A stretch of 64,000 bases of DNA from positions 89,543,168-89,607,167 of the forward strand of contig OY757904.1 in the NCBI GenBank assembly GCA_963585895.1. Reading direction: 5' to 3'. Below are positions 10,291 to 21,699 of this stretch, piece by piece (positions within the stretch are counted from its first letter, which is position 1; every line of letters starts with the position of its first letter). Source of the stretch: Sepioteuthis lessoniana (Eukaryota; Mollusca; Cephalopoda; Myopsida; Loliginidae). The notes beneath the pieces are model-generated. The model saw only the letters and a program-made list of their open reading frames with translations, did no database searches and was not told the DNA's origin. The position numbers and the translations under genes were made by a program.

Positions 10291-11832
10291 AATATAGTCA
10301 CCAATACAAATTTTTTCCACCCTATATATTTCCCATAGTTTTTTTTCCATTTTATATGATTATAAACCCTTTGTGGGGCCAGGTGGTGATAAAAAATCAC
10401 CTCCTTTCAAGTTTGTCAACGTTGATCATCGGTAATGCTATCTAGTTGACAATCGTCCATCTATCTACCTCTGACCATCCGCAGCATGGGAGGAAACAAA
10501 TAGTTTAAGTTCTCATCAGGAAGGTGACCATACACCGTCCCATCCCATAGTAATTATTTTTGAGTGTAAGGGTAGCGAAGATTCACACCTGAAAAGAAGA
10601 GGTTGTTGATAGCAAGTGACCGGAACCCAAAGGTATATTATTGTTGATAAAATTTTTAAAAAACACTTTCCAAACAACAAGTAATTTATAGGTTCTCAAG
10701 TTTGTAATTTTGGGAGTACAAAATATAGATAGGTTGTGTGTGTGGCACATAGGTTGGTCTCAGGACATGAGTTAGTCAGTTCTTGGTAACTTGGTGAGGA
10801 TCAGGGTCTCGCAGCGGCAACTTCGTTCTGACGGACCATACGTCCTGCTGGCAAGGTCGGTAGTGCAGGCTGAGTCTCAAAAATGGCCTGCTTAAGTAAT
10901 AAATGCCTAAACTCTGGGTAGGTTCTGACGGGGTAGGAGAATCTTCTTAACATCACTTTCCTATCATTAAACATTCATTATGTCTTTCTGTACATTTCTT
11001 TCATAATCTCAGGGTCCGTCCCTTTTTCTTCAACTACTGCAAAGTCTGTCCTATCACCACCACCCGTGATGAGGATAACGGGAGTATAACTTTCCTCCTA
11101 CCAACAGTCTTTCTCAATTTTATTGGTGACGTCATTCTGGAGATTTCTGCCTTCTTGCCACCCGCCAAAAAACGTTGGACTGTCATGATGACAAAACTAT
11201 TTTTAAAAATGTGTGGGCGAAAAGGCAGGGTCTGCAGTACCCTAACCCCTATCAGCCCTGAGAGTCAGCCCCAGTGAAATTCGCCCAGCTGAATTGTTTG
11301 TTTAATCAACTAAAATTACAACCAGACTACCCAGATGGCCCTTCTATTGTTAACAAGACTTCCATTGTTAACACCCTATGTTCCAGCTTCTGGCCGAAGA
11401 TAATTATTCTAATAACATCCATTAATTTTAAATCACTGCTGTTTTTCTTTAAATTTTCCCTTTCCTGGCAAATCTTACCGTTTTACCCAGAATTTCCATG
11501 AATTCTCATTTTACACGGCTTGACAAATAACTTTCACCATTCAACCATTTTTTAGCCTGATTTTTTTTAAAACCCCTCACAGATCAAGGCCACAGATCAA
11601 TATTGTCACTTGATATTATCCTTGGTTTAGCCCTGTTTAGCGAGGATCGAAACCGGTTAGCTAGCTTGTCATTTTTTATGCTTTTATTCTTATTATGAAT
11701 AAAACTTTGGGTCTATTCATTGCTATAATCAAGTTTTGTACACCAAAAATTTCTTTAAAAACAGATATATATATAATCATATATATACGTAATTGAAAAT
11801 ATACACAATTATATATATAATGATATAATGTA
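10291..11832. other. Unassigned sequence, no gene seen
   Basis: Less AT-biased between about 10440 and 11260 than its surroundings. It contains isolated open frames without recognisable domains and a short direct repeat (attgttaaca twice near 11346-11371). A GAGGATCGAAACCGGTTAGC stretch near 11642 may be the end of an element I cannot name. Confidence 0.5.
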
Positions 11833-12740
11833 TGAGGTGCATTCAATAAGTTTCCAGACTTTTTTGTACAGGCATTTAAAATTGTCATTGACTCTTGAAA
11901 ATTCAGTGTGTTATTGCTACACATCTTATGGGATGACTGACTAAATTTTATGATTTCAGGTTCAAATCAACAGCTACAGCAGGAATTGGAATACACTCTA
12001 CTAAATCCTGATTGTCACACCTGGTGAATTTCAAAAATGCAATCTGGACGTGAGGACACTTTAGAAAAACAATATGCAATAAAATTCTGTTTTAAACTTG
12101 GAAAAAATGCCACAGAAATGTAAGGAATGCTTCAGACTGCTTTTCGATCATCATGCATGAATTGAGCATCAGTTTTTGAGTGGCATAAGAGATTCAATGA
12201 AGACAGGGAATCTGTGAGGGATGATGAGAGGTGTGAGGGAGTAAGAAAGTCAATACACCAGAGTTCATTGGCCAAAGGGTTAGGGTTAGGGTTACTATGT
12301 TGAGGTTTTAAGGGAGTTCAGCAAGAGATTCCATCAGAAGAGGCGAGCACTCTTCAAATCGGTCAGTGGCATTTCCACCAGGACATTGTACCAGTCCACT
12401 ACTCCATCCTTGTCACAGACTATTTGACCAAGATGGGCATCAAGACAATTGCTCACCCTTCATATAATCCAGACCTTGCTCCCTGTGACTTTTGCTTATT
12501 CCCTAAGCTCAGAGGCTGTCGTTATGAGACAATTGAGGAGATGAAATAGGCTGTGACAAAGGTTATTGACATGTTCACACAAGAGAACTTCCATGGGGTC
12601 TTCCAGAAGTTGTTGAAACGGTACAAAAAGTGCATTACAGCCGGAGGAGATTACTTCGAAGGGGACTAGAGTTTCATGTGTGTACTATCAATAAAAGTGC
12701 CCATACGAAAAAAGTCTGGAAACTTATTTACTGATCCTCG
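11833..12740 (+). mobile_element. Non-autonomous mariner, internally deleted (copy A)
   Basis: The ends are imperfect terminal inverted repeats: left TGAGGTGCATTCAATAAG..., right (complement) CGAGGATCAGTAAATAAG..., both continuing TTTCCAGACTTTTTT. TA dinucleotides flank them at 11831-11832 and 12741-12742, as expected for mariner. Inside, the plus strand encodes a transposase N terminus (KFCFKLGKNATEM, then SVFEWHKRF) and, after GGGTTAGGGTTAGGGTTA at 12277-12294, resumes at the family's LREFSKRF segment and the C-terminal PDLAPCDFCLFPKLRGCRYE (third catalytic Asp present). Stops interrupt the frame. At 908 bp it is about 350-400 bp shorter than a usual mariner; the missing segment carries the first catalytic Asp. 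Copy B lies at 29335-30204. Confidence 0.9.
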
Positions 12741-12804
12741 TATATATATCATTATATATGTATATGATTTAATAATTATATATAACTTATTCAAGCTTCT
12801 AATA

Positions 12805-12805
12805 T

Positions 12806-12871
<66 letters not shown>
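12805..12871. repeat. (CATA)n-(CA)n-(TA)n microsatellite
   Basis: Compound microsatellite a short distance right of the mariner; open frames through it are repeat artefacts. Confidence 0.93.
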
Positions 12872-12873
<2 letters not shown>

Positions 12874-13050
12874 GTGAAGGAACTGGAATAAGTTATCGAT
12901 GTTTTCCAACGGATAGCTTTTCTAGAATTGCGTACTTGTAGTTTCAGATGCTAAAGCATCTATAAAGAAGTACAAAAAGCAAGCTTGAAATTCAATGAAT
13001 GTCATTTCGCCGAAGTGTTAACAACTTTGATTTTCATTGCGTTAACCAGG

Positions 13051-14035
13051 ATGGATTTCGTGCTAAAGAAAGTGTATTTGCGAGGAATTTTACTGCTCTA
13101 CTTTATTCAGAAGAAATTTGCAGCTGAAGCACACAGAATTTTTGTGGAGACTTATGGCAACCCTGCTCTGTTGGAAGCAACATGCAGAAATTTGTTTAGA
13201 CGCTTAAATAATAATGATGTTATAATAATAATAACAATAATAATAATTTTGATGTTGAAAATAAAGAATTCTCTGACGTACCAAAAAAGTTTGAAGATGA
13301 AGAATTGGAAGCATTACTTCATAAAGACTCATGTCAGGCAGAACATGCAGAATCATTAGAAGGTGATCGCACAACAGTTTCAAAACGTTTAAAAGCATTC
13401 GGAATGATTCAAAAGCAAGGACATAGGGTGCCGTACGAGTTGAAGCTGAGAGACGTCGAACAGCGTCTTGTCACGTATGAACAGCTGCTTCAACGACAGA
13501 AAAGGAAAGTTTTTTTACATCGTATGGTGACCGGCAATGAATAGTGGATACACTACGATAACTCTAAGCGTAGAAGATCATGGGGTAAGCCCAGCCATAC
13601 ATCAACATCGGCGGCAAAGCCAAATATCCATGGTTTGAAGCTTTTGCTCTGTATTTTGTAGGGTCAGCTGTGCGTAGTTTATTATGACCAGCCCAAACCG
13701 ACCGTTACAATCACCGGAGATCGCTATCGACTACAATAGATGCGTTTGAGCCGAGCATTGAAGAAAAACGGCCGCTATACGAGCAGAAACATGACAAAGT
13801 GATTTTGCAACCTGACAACGCTAGGCAACATGTTGCAAAACGGGAGGAAACCTACCTGGAAACGCTTAAATGGGAAGCCCAACCCAACCACTGTATTCAT
13901 CAGACATTGCCCTGTCCGATTATCACTTGTTCCGGTCGATGGGACATGGCCTGGTTGAGCAGCTCTTTCATTCTTATGAAGATGCCAAAAAGTGGATCAA
14001 CTCGGGGTTAGCCTCAAAAGACGAGTCGTTTTTCC
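13051..14035 (+). pseudogene. Mos1-type mariner transposase pseudogene
   Basis: A near-complete transposase can be followed through several frames. ATG at 13051 leads to FIQKKFAAEAHRIFVETYGN, the first helix-turn-helix of mauritiana-type mariners. Next come TVSKRLKAFGMIQKQGHRVP (second HTH and linker), RKVFLHRMVTGNE followed by a stop (family HRIVTGDEKW, with the catalytic Asp read as Asn), GQLCVVYYDQPKP, a degenerate HDNARPH region (LQPDNARQHVAK at 13805, second Asp), and SDIALSDYHLFRSMGHGL (third Asp in SDYHLF, consistent with D,D34D). An ATAATAATA expansion near 13205-13240 shifts the frame. It breaks off at about 14035, where RTE-like sequence starts, so the C terminus and right terminal repeat are missing. 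No left terminal repeat was recognised. Confidence 0.88.
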
Positions 14036-14863
14036 TCTTTTTACTGCTATAACTGTTAAGGTTTATAAAGCATTGCTTCTCAATCGTATCCGACTTGAAG
14101 TCGAAAAATTCTTATGAAAAATCAGAATGGCTTTCAAACAAATTCATCTATCGAAACGAATATGTGTACTAAATCTCGAAGCAACACGTAGATTTCTCAA
14201 AGACATTTGATTCCATATACAGAGGAAAGATGGAGCAAATACTACTAGCATATGGTCACTCAAAAAAAACCTGTTATCATTATAATGATGCTTTACAAAA
14301 CCATCAAAGCAATGGTTTGCACACTTGATAGTGGCACTGACTTATTAGATATCGTTGCTGGAGTATTGCACAAAGATATATTAGCATCATATGTGCTTAA
14401 AATCTGCTTAGATCATCAACTAGGAAGGTCAACAGACCGAATAAAAGAAAATGTTTCACATTAAAAAAGTAGCAGACAATATCCCGCAGAAATAAGGACA
14501 GATACAGATTATGCAGATTACCTAGCGCTTCCTTTAAATACACCTGTGCAAGCCGAACCACTGCAGCATAACCTGGAGTAGTTAGCAAGAGGAATCAGCC
14601 TATATATAACACCCAACAAAACAGCAGCTGTACAGCCACTTACCTCACATCTCACAAATGATCCCAGTAAAACGAATAAGACATGTTAGGCACTGTTGAA
14701 AAAGTAAGGATGAACTCATAAGTGACGTTTTCTAATGAACTTCTACATATGGACGTCTCAGAGTTTATCGACCAGCAAAGACTTACATGCATCAACTCTG
14801 TTATGACACTGGATGCAGTCTAAGGGACCTGCCAGGAGAGATGGACGATAGAGACGTATGGCA

Positions 14864-14895
<32 letters not shown>

Positions 14896-14900
14896 GGAGG
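14036..14900 (+). pseudogene. RTE-like non-LTR reverse transcriptase relic
   Basis: The translation, through many frameshifts, follows a common animal RTE-like reverse transcriptase: TVKVYKALLLNRIRLEVEKF, then VDFSKTFDSIYRGKMEQILL (finger and palm motif with the first catalytic Asp), then DIVAGVLHKDILASYVLKIC (usual GVLQGDTLAPYLF), then DTDYADYLALPLNTPVQAEP (active-site box, usual DADYADDLALL, with the last Asp replaced by Tyr). About 14640-14700 the frame jumps to a PSKTNKTC...KDELISDV segment, so roughly the thumb domain is deleted. The tail DLPGEMDDRDVW-type sequence merges into a (GA)n run at 14864. Same family as 32090-32345 and 41105-41740. Confidence 0.82.
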
Positions 14901-14955
14901 GAACTGCGCTCTCAGCATGACTTGATGTATATATATATATATATATATATAGATA
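14864..14955. repeat. (GA)n and (TA)n microsatellites
   Basis: GAGA tract at 14864-14897, then (TA)n from about 14929. Simple tandem tails are common after the 3' ends of RTE-like elements, and the GA run begins in the element's last codons. Confidence 0.85.
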
Positions 14956-14989
14956 TATACGACTAGCGAAATGTTTAGGGCCTCCCTGC

Positions 14990-15149
14990 ATCTTTTTCTT
15001 TTAAGCTTTAAATGAAATATTTTTGTATTTTTTAAAAGTAAAAGATAAATTCTATAAACTAAAATATTTTTCTTTTATTTTTACAAAAATAAGCACATAA
15101 AAATAAAAACTTATCATCCAGCAAAATCCTATTTTGTTTTCGTCAATAA
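14990..15149. other. AT-rich spacer
   Basis: A/T-rich, includes two AAAAGTAAAAGATAAA-like runs; no feature recognised. Confidence 0.5.
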
Positions 15150-15640
15150 AACCACTTACTTTAATTGATATTTTTACGCATTCTTGGCATACTTTCTAAC
15201 AGTTTTTTGATAAAAAAATGAAATGACAGATCTTTTCAAGTATCCCTCAAACAATCTCCTACCTAATTCTTCCTTACCTCAATCAATGGGAGAGAGGTTA
15301 AAAGACTGAGGCGGTCAGGTCATAATTTTCAAAATTTTGTTCCTTTTTTTATTTTGACTTTAGGTAATTTTGACATAATTTAGAAAAGTGTTTTGAATCG
15401 TTGTCTTATTGAAAGGTGATTTTTAAAAAAATTATTCATACACAGATGCTACAAAATGTCTTTGCAAAATCAAACGATATTGTTCTTTTTTCATGATTCC
15501 TTGGCCCTCTTTTTCCCCTCGCAAAATCCACTCACCATAACAGACCGATCAACATGCTTAAAATTGTTAGGAACTCACATTCATCATTGAGTCTTTCTTC
15601 AGGTTTTCTTCTCACATCAAATCAGAAGAAAACGTCGGTG
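15150..15640 (-). pseudogene. Tc1-like transposase relic, C-terminal half
   Basis: On the minus strand the frame begins near 15630 with VRRKPEERLNDEC (segment after the first catalytic Asp in Tc1 proteins) and continues with a degenerate SVMV strand, GIMKKEQYRLILQRHFVAS, a decayed FQQDNDPKHT region, then KILKIMT, WPPQS, a PDLSPIE-like LSPIDEV (third acidic residue), and finally KKLLESMPRM, matching the usual end QKLLESMPRR. Several frameshifts and stops. No inverted repeats found. It directly follows a mariner relic in the same orientation. Confidence 0.8.
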
Positions 15641-16560
15641 AAACAATTGTTGAGCTCGAAACCAGGAGAATTTTAATTCAAAGGAATCAACAGATGGACG
15701 TTATCATCTGATCTTGAGAATTTTCTTCTTTTTTTTTCTTTTTTTTTTTGTTATCAAGATCATTTTGTATAGAACGAAAAAAGATGAAAATTGCTTGGTG
15801 TCAAGTTCAGTGAATATAGTGGATGGAATAGAACTGACCATACTAAACCCAATATTTTTTCTCGCAAGATTCTTGCTGAATTCTTGCGTTATCATAGAGA
15901 AACACAACATTTCTTCTTTTGACAAGAACAGATTTTCTGAAACCTGTGACAGCTGCTGAGAATATTAGGCAGCAGTGCATCTTAAATGCGGTTTGAAAAC
16001 ACAAAATATCCTGGTGATCCTACCATGCACACAGCATAATTTTTCCATGAAACTTCGCCTTTGGGGTTGGCTGCGGAGATCCATCCTTATCAATCCACTG
16101 CCTTTTGCGTTGAACATTGTCATAAAAGACTCATTTTTTCACCTGTAATAATATTCTTAAGAAACGGGTCATTTCTCTCCTTTGAAAGAAAACTTGTTGC
16201 TATATAAATACGATTTTCCCGCAAAGAGAATGAGGAAGCTAAACTCTCAACTTAATCAGTTTCCTATCTATTTCAGATGGAAGCAGATTTGGGGGTTGGG
16301 ATGTGTTGAGATCAAGCACTAATTCTCGAGTAATTTCCCGCAGATTGCATTTCAACAATCCTCTTAAAGCATCTTGATCGAGGTCTGATGAGCGTCCTGG
16401 TCTCTATGATGAATCGTCAAAACGAAATTTTGAAAACCAGAGTCGGACTAGGTGGTCTAAAATGACAGCTTGAAAATAAACATAACCAATTTATTTTGCT
16501 GTTTCTTAAATTACCACAACATTAGATACCGAATATGCACTTCGAATTTTTCCATTTTAA
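15641..16560 (-). pseudogene. mariner transposase relic (irritans/SETMAR-type)
   Basis: Minus-strand reading from about 16560: MEKFEVHIRYLMLW (first HTH start), a FDDSSYRDQDAH region, then KCFKRIVEMQSA and ISIATSFLSRE-like and NDPFLKNIIT (usual NDPFLDRIVTCDEKW; the first catalytic region is frameshifted), RKRQWIDKDGSPQPTPKAKF-like sequence, KIMLCAWWDHQGI, and FLYDNARI followed by LARKNIGFSMVSSIPSTIFT (second Asp region, then the PHPPYSPDLAPSDFHLF equivalent, here LYSLNLTPSNFHLF with the third Asp read as Asn). A poly-pyrimidine run on the plus strand at 15720-15750 interrupts the C terminus. It is dead, with no recognised terminal repeats. Confidence 0.78.
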
Positions 16561-16671
16561 GAGCGTGACATCATAGATTAAATAATGATGTGCACACTTT
16601 CACAACTTTCGTTTAAAACAACAGAAGCTTAAAAATGTATGGCTGCAACTAGTTTAAATCATTAGACTGAG

Positions 16672-17118
16672 CCCTATATATATATATATATATAGTCAGC
16701 ATTATATATTTCAAACAAGTTTAATTGAAAAAAAACTGACACTTCGTTTCTGCCTATTCTATCTTTGATCCGACAATGTCTTCATAAGAGGTCGTTTGAC
16801 TTTTGGATGGAATGGATATAGGAATATGCCGTATTTTCCCATTCGGCAAACGGATCAAAGACACAATAGTCAGACACAAAGTGTCTGTCTTATCTAATCG
16901 TATATATATATATATATATATATACTTCATATGTGTGTGTGCGTGTGTGTGCGTATTTCTGGGTGTGTGTGTGTATATATACATACAAATATATATATTT
17001 ATATGAATACATAAACCTATATATATATATACATATATTCAAAAACATGTATACAAATATACGTTCATATATATATACATACATATAAAACTACATAGAC
17101 ATACGTATATATGCCAAT

Positions 17119-17183
<65 letters not shown>

Positions 17184-17420
17184 ATATACATTTATATATA
17201 TATAGATATAAAAATGCATAGATATAGATGGATAGATATGCAAGCCTATATACATATGTGCATATACATATATAAATACATATGCATGCATGCATACATA
17301 CATGAATATACTTAAATACATACTAAAATACATGAATGTGCATACATATATACATACCTATATATAGATACATGTATATACATGGATATATATATATATA
17401 TATATAAATTCGAAAACACG
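16672..17420. repeat. Microsatellite-rich tract with short unique islands
   Basis: (TA)n at 16676-16695 and 16901-16924, (GT)n near 16932-16975, then TATACA/CATA variants with (CA)n-(TA)n at about 17125-17182 and (TA)n at 17391-17404. A unique island at 16740-16900 holds the 7-bp-arm hairpin CAGACACAAAGTGTCTG at 16871-16887. Open frames on both strands here are repeat artefacts. Confidence 0.9.
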
Positions 17421-17830
17421 CAACGACTTCTTGTTCAGGTACGAAACCTTTTTATTAACTTTGAGTTAAAGGTTTCGACATAAGGAGAGAGACACAATCT
17501 CGCTATGCCGTCTTATTCATTTGGCCCCCATCTCGAGCGGCCCCCATATGGCGCAAGTTCGCCTCACGTCTGCGAGCTCCCAAAGTCGATCCTCCTCGTT
17601 TGGCGTCTAGTATTTTCCACCAACCTCTGCGCGCTTCCGGTGCTTGACGTCACTCGCACTCCCTCACCCGTTTCGTCTCGGATTATTGTGACTTCTCTGA
17701 GTGATACCTCCGTCCGTCTGCGCGAGCCCGCGTTAACACCTGCATCAATGTTGCACCTAACTAACCCATGTGCTGAGCCGGAAAGTTCTCAGCCTAACTA
17801 AACTCAAATGCATGGACCGAAATCCCTTGG
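17421..17830. other. GC-richer island with a strong hairpin, possible LTR fragment
   Basis: CpG-containing sequence inside a microsatellite belt. Near its left edge CGAAACCT (17442-17449) pairs with AGGTTTCG (17470-17477), and an inner TTAACT (17455-17460) pairs with AGTTAA (17464-17469). The minus strand carries AATAAA within this hairpin, which with the GC-rich body suggests a retrotransposon LTR or 3' end, but no partner copy or coding region is visible. The open frame at 17505-17801 shows no recognisable domain. Confidence 0.4.
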
Positions 17831-17834
17831 CCAT

Positions 17835-18418
17835 TACGTTACATTACATAAACACATACATATATACACATATACAGATTTATATACAGACATATATATG
17901 CATACATGCATATTCATTATATAGAGGCATATATATGTATTCATATATATATATATATATATATACAAGCATATATATACATGAATATATACACATGCAT
18001 ACATACATTTATTTACTCATGCATACATACATTTATATATACATTTATATATGTACATACATACATGCATTTATATGTATACATACATATATGCAATTAT
18101 ACGTATACATTAATACAAATATACATAAATATATATACATTTATATAGATATATAAATTTATGTATATATATATATATACATATGTATACATATATATAT
18201 ATATTTATGTATGTATATATACATATATAAATATGTATATATATACATATTCATGTATATATATATACATATGTATATATATACATATTCATGTATATAT
18301 ATACATATGTATAAATATATATACATATATTCGTATGTTTATATATATATATATATTTATGTATATAAATATATGCATATATTCATATTTATACATGCAT
18401 ATATGCTTGCATATACAG

Positions 18419-18478
<60 letters not shown>

Positions 18479-18545
18479 TTTCATATATATATATATATAT
18501 ACGAACATAAATGTATATATATATATATATATATATATACATGAG
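17835..18545. repeat. Long TATACA/CATA/TA microsatellite belt
   Basis: About 700 bp of TATACATA, TATTCATG and (TA)n variants, including a pure (TA)n run at about 18420-18476. The IYIY-type open frames on both strands are artefacts. Confidence 0.95.
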
Positions 18546-18689
18546 ATGCGATGGGCAATTGTCATTTTCGAATAATAATTTCGTGCATGTGTTTTGTTAG
18601 TTTCAGATTTTGTTTACTGTGCAACAAACCTAAGTCAGTTGAGCATTTTCAATGAGGAAATCAACACCATGGCTCAATTCATTTCTCCA

Positions 18690-19040
18690 GAAATTCGGGA
18701 ACGGGATGCTGTACTGCATGGCACTCACATGAATCTACCAGTACAGAGATTTCAAAGTGTTTGGGTTTAAATCTGAGGATGGTGCAGAGGATTCTAAAAG
18801 AGCTAGATATATTACGAAGGTACGACAACTCAGGAGTGTCTCTCCGCTTGTTCTGATTATAATTTGTTGGTGAGATATCGGTCATGATTGACATCAATCC
18901 CAGCTCCATAGCCAGAGACATGAAATTATCTGAATCTCCTATTACAAAGCCAGTGCATGAAGATATTCAGCGTTTTTCGTACACAACGAGAAAGAGCTAA
19001 ATTTTATTACAGGCTATGACGAACAAAAGAAAAGACCGCG
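18690..19040 (+). pseudogene. Tc1-like transposase relic, DNA-binding half
   Basis: Plus-strand frames give MVQRILKELDILRRYDN (second helix-turn-helix recognition helix; usual VRRIVKEL) and then, open to a stop at about 18998-19000, GEISVMIDINPSSIARDMKL followed by VHEDIQRFSYTTRK, matching the family's I...NPxxSMRAIARDLxVSExTIRxVVHEDI linker. The catalytic half is absent. It is an N-terminal relic of the same broad Tc1-like group as 37775-38300. Confidence 0.72.
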
Positions 19041-20089
19041 CTTCAGTGATAGATTGAATCAATCAATCAAATGATTATAATCGATTACCTTTAATTATTT
19101 AATTATATCTTTCAATCAGTAAAAATCAAAAACTACATTATGTACTTTTTCCTTATTATAAACATACTAAAGTGTATACACGATTTTAATGTTCAATGAC
19201 ATCTCTTTTCTGAGTTATAAGAAGACACGTACATACCGAAGCAAACGTGACTCCTTTATATAGATATAAATACATACATATATATACATGACTCAATATA
19301 TACATACATATACATGTATAAATAGATACATGTCTAAATTGATACACGGGTGATTCCTTGTGGTACAGAAGGCTGTAGAGAAGAGGAAAATCTCGTATTT
19401 TGGTTTGGCGCGCAATTTAATTCAACACTGAATTTCACCCAATCAGGATGACTTATCCTATTCAGCCCGGACCTTCATTTCCGGCTAGCAAAACGGGTGA
19501 GCGGCCAAACCCACTCTCTTCGGCTTGAGACGGCGACCAGAACAGACGTTCCTCTGACTGTCCCTGCTTAGTGATGCTTTTTAGCTAAACAAGCCACCCT
19601 GTGTGGACATCTCACTGTGGCTTTAACACTAGCAGCAGCAACATGGACACTCAACGAGGGAACCATCTAATTTATGGATTCTTTACGAGGAATCCCAGTG
19701 GAACATAAATTAGAAACATTCAGCATGCCTTCCACAGGCACCACTTCATGTCACCCCAAAAATTTACTATGTCGATCCGAGCGTAACTAGGCTCTCGACA
19801 ACATGGAGATATCGCAGACTCTCCTCCAAAAACCAGATACAAAACTACACGGTGACTTTAAACACAATCCCTCACACGTCCAGCAACAACACGCTGCTAT
19901 CTCAACATCCCGCTAAGCCATTTCGTCTCCAACACTAACAAGCCTAAACACCACGAGTCTTGCAGCACCAAAAGCAAACCATATTCCATGCTGCAAATAA
20001 AGAACTTTCGTTGTTGTGTTGTTAAAGAAAAGTTTCGTAATTCATTTGTGTTGCCTTAAAAAATATAGTGTTCGGGAAAATAACTAATT
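19041..20089. other. Unassigned sequence, partly CpG-containing
   Basis: TATACATA microsatellite near 19255-19330, then about 700 bp less AT-biased than average (19340-20040) ending with GCAAATAAAGAAC, which contains a polyadenylation-type AATAAA on the plus strand near 20000. It could be a retrotransposon LTR or 3' UTR, but there is no coding homology and no second copy in the window. Confidence 0.4.
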
Positions 20090-20325
20090 CCTCAAACCGC
20101 TATAAGGCTAACGTACTGGATTGTGACATTTTAGGAAGCGAGTTCGAACTCTAATCACACTATCACGTTCACTTTCGGATCAATACTCTAATGAAAGTCA
20201 TGAACTACCTCATCCCCCAGTTACGGGTTAAATAGTACCACTAAACTACTTCTATAAGAAGAGCTTTCGCATTAAATAACCCACAAAAGTTGATATGCCA
20301 TGAAACAAAGAAACCAAACCAAACG
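20090..20325 (+). mobile_element. tRNA-derived SINE (GGTTTGG-tail type)
   Basis: Plus orientation. The head includes CTATAAGGCTAACG (A-box-like) and GAGTTCGAACTCTAATC (good B box). The body ends with the complement of the shared motif, ATTAAATAACCCACAAAAG and TTGATATGCCATG, followed by AAAGAAACCAAACCAAAC and a short (GATA)n run to about 20348. Same family as 1481-1723. Confidence 0.85.
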
Positions 20326-20348
20326 AAATTGAGATAGATAGATAGATA

Positions 20349-21308
20349 ATGTTCATCAAGTAGTGCCGAAAGCATTTCGCAAGACCTCTAGTCGTTAACC
20401 TTTCAATAACAGTTCATATTGTTCCTATACATTTTTTGACATCGCTTTCAATAGATGAAATATTGCAATCAAGGTATATGAATTAGACTACTAATTTACG
20501 AGGCTTGCCATTCAATGAGGAGATAATATAATCGTGATTAAACACATGAACTGTTTTATCTAAGTTCACATAGAGATCAATACTTTCAGCTGTCTGCTAC
20601 AGCCAATGCTGCAAAGATTTAGCTTGAACAGGTATATATCAAGCACTTGATCATCTACATCAGTAATAATGACTACGGAATACTGTCTGTCTTTGGTGTT
20701 TTTTTTTTTATTGTGAAACAATTTGAGAATTAGTGACGTTCGTAGTACATGATCAAGGCAGATTATCTAAAGATCTGGTGCCAATGTATCTGCTCACAAG
20801 AGTCGAACGACAATGTCAAATATATTAGTGTCACCATATAATATATATATATATATTTTTTTTTTCATCATACAACGCGTGAAAGCACGTGCGATACCCT
20901 CGCCACATCAACCGCCAACCAGGGTGATAACACAGTTTCGGTAGATCAAGGCGGTACTGCCACTCCTGGCGCTACGGAGCAGCTTTTGCCACCGGATAGG
21001 GTATTTAAAAGAAATATATATCTATGTATACACAAGATCAACTAAAAGCGGACATTACATTGGACGTTCGTTCATCTTCATTTGGTGCAGTTTGTGATTT
21101 AAAAAAGCGTTTACTTTCTATAACCGTTATCTATTCGGTTCGTTTTCTTTCATTTATGCGTTACTGCCCAAAAACACTCGGGACAAACGTCATATATAAT
21201 TCCGCTAAAAGATCTTATTTGTTGATCAATGGGCCCTCAAGATGGGTGGTGAGTAAAAAGAAAGCTCCTGCTCTAAGTTTGTCCAGGTAGCTATCTAATT
21301 ACCCTTGG

Positions 21309-21348
<40 letters not shown>

Positions 21349-21699
21349 ACAGTAAAATGGAATATTTATTATTCATATTTCTCGTTTGAATTTGTTTAAA
21401 TTTTGATAATTTACTCTTAACAGTATCTCAGTTTGATATATGAAGATAGCCTGCAAATATTTCACAGAAAAACTAGGTTTTCTTTGAAATGCGAAATATT
21501 CTAAATTTGAAAATTGTTGTATTTCCAAACAAAATAATGAAAAAGCTGTTGATTTTTTTTGGGGGGGGAGGGGCTCAAGAAAAAGTATTTATTTATTGTA
21601 TCATCTTTTGCCATTTCTATGTTCTTTCATTTGTTCTCGTCACGAAGTTAATGAATCATGACAATCCCCGGTAACACCGATACCCAAACTTCAGTAATG
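20349..21699. other. AT-rich sequence, no gene seen
   Basis: Contains a small CpG-containing patch at about 20875-21005, an 88-codon open frame at 21024-21290 without recognisable domains, and (TA)n at 21312-21343. A G8 run occurs near 21561. Confidence 0.5.

Noticed and set aside
12277-12294. Interstitial telomere or chromosome fusion site
   Set aside because: Only three hexamers, and the same block is at the equivalent position in another mariner copy, so it belongs to the element.
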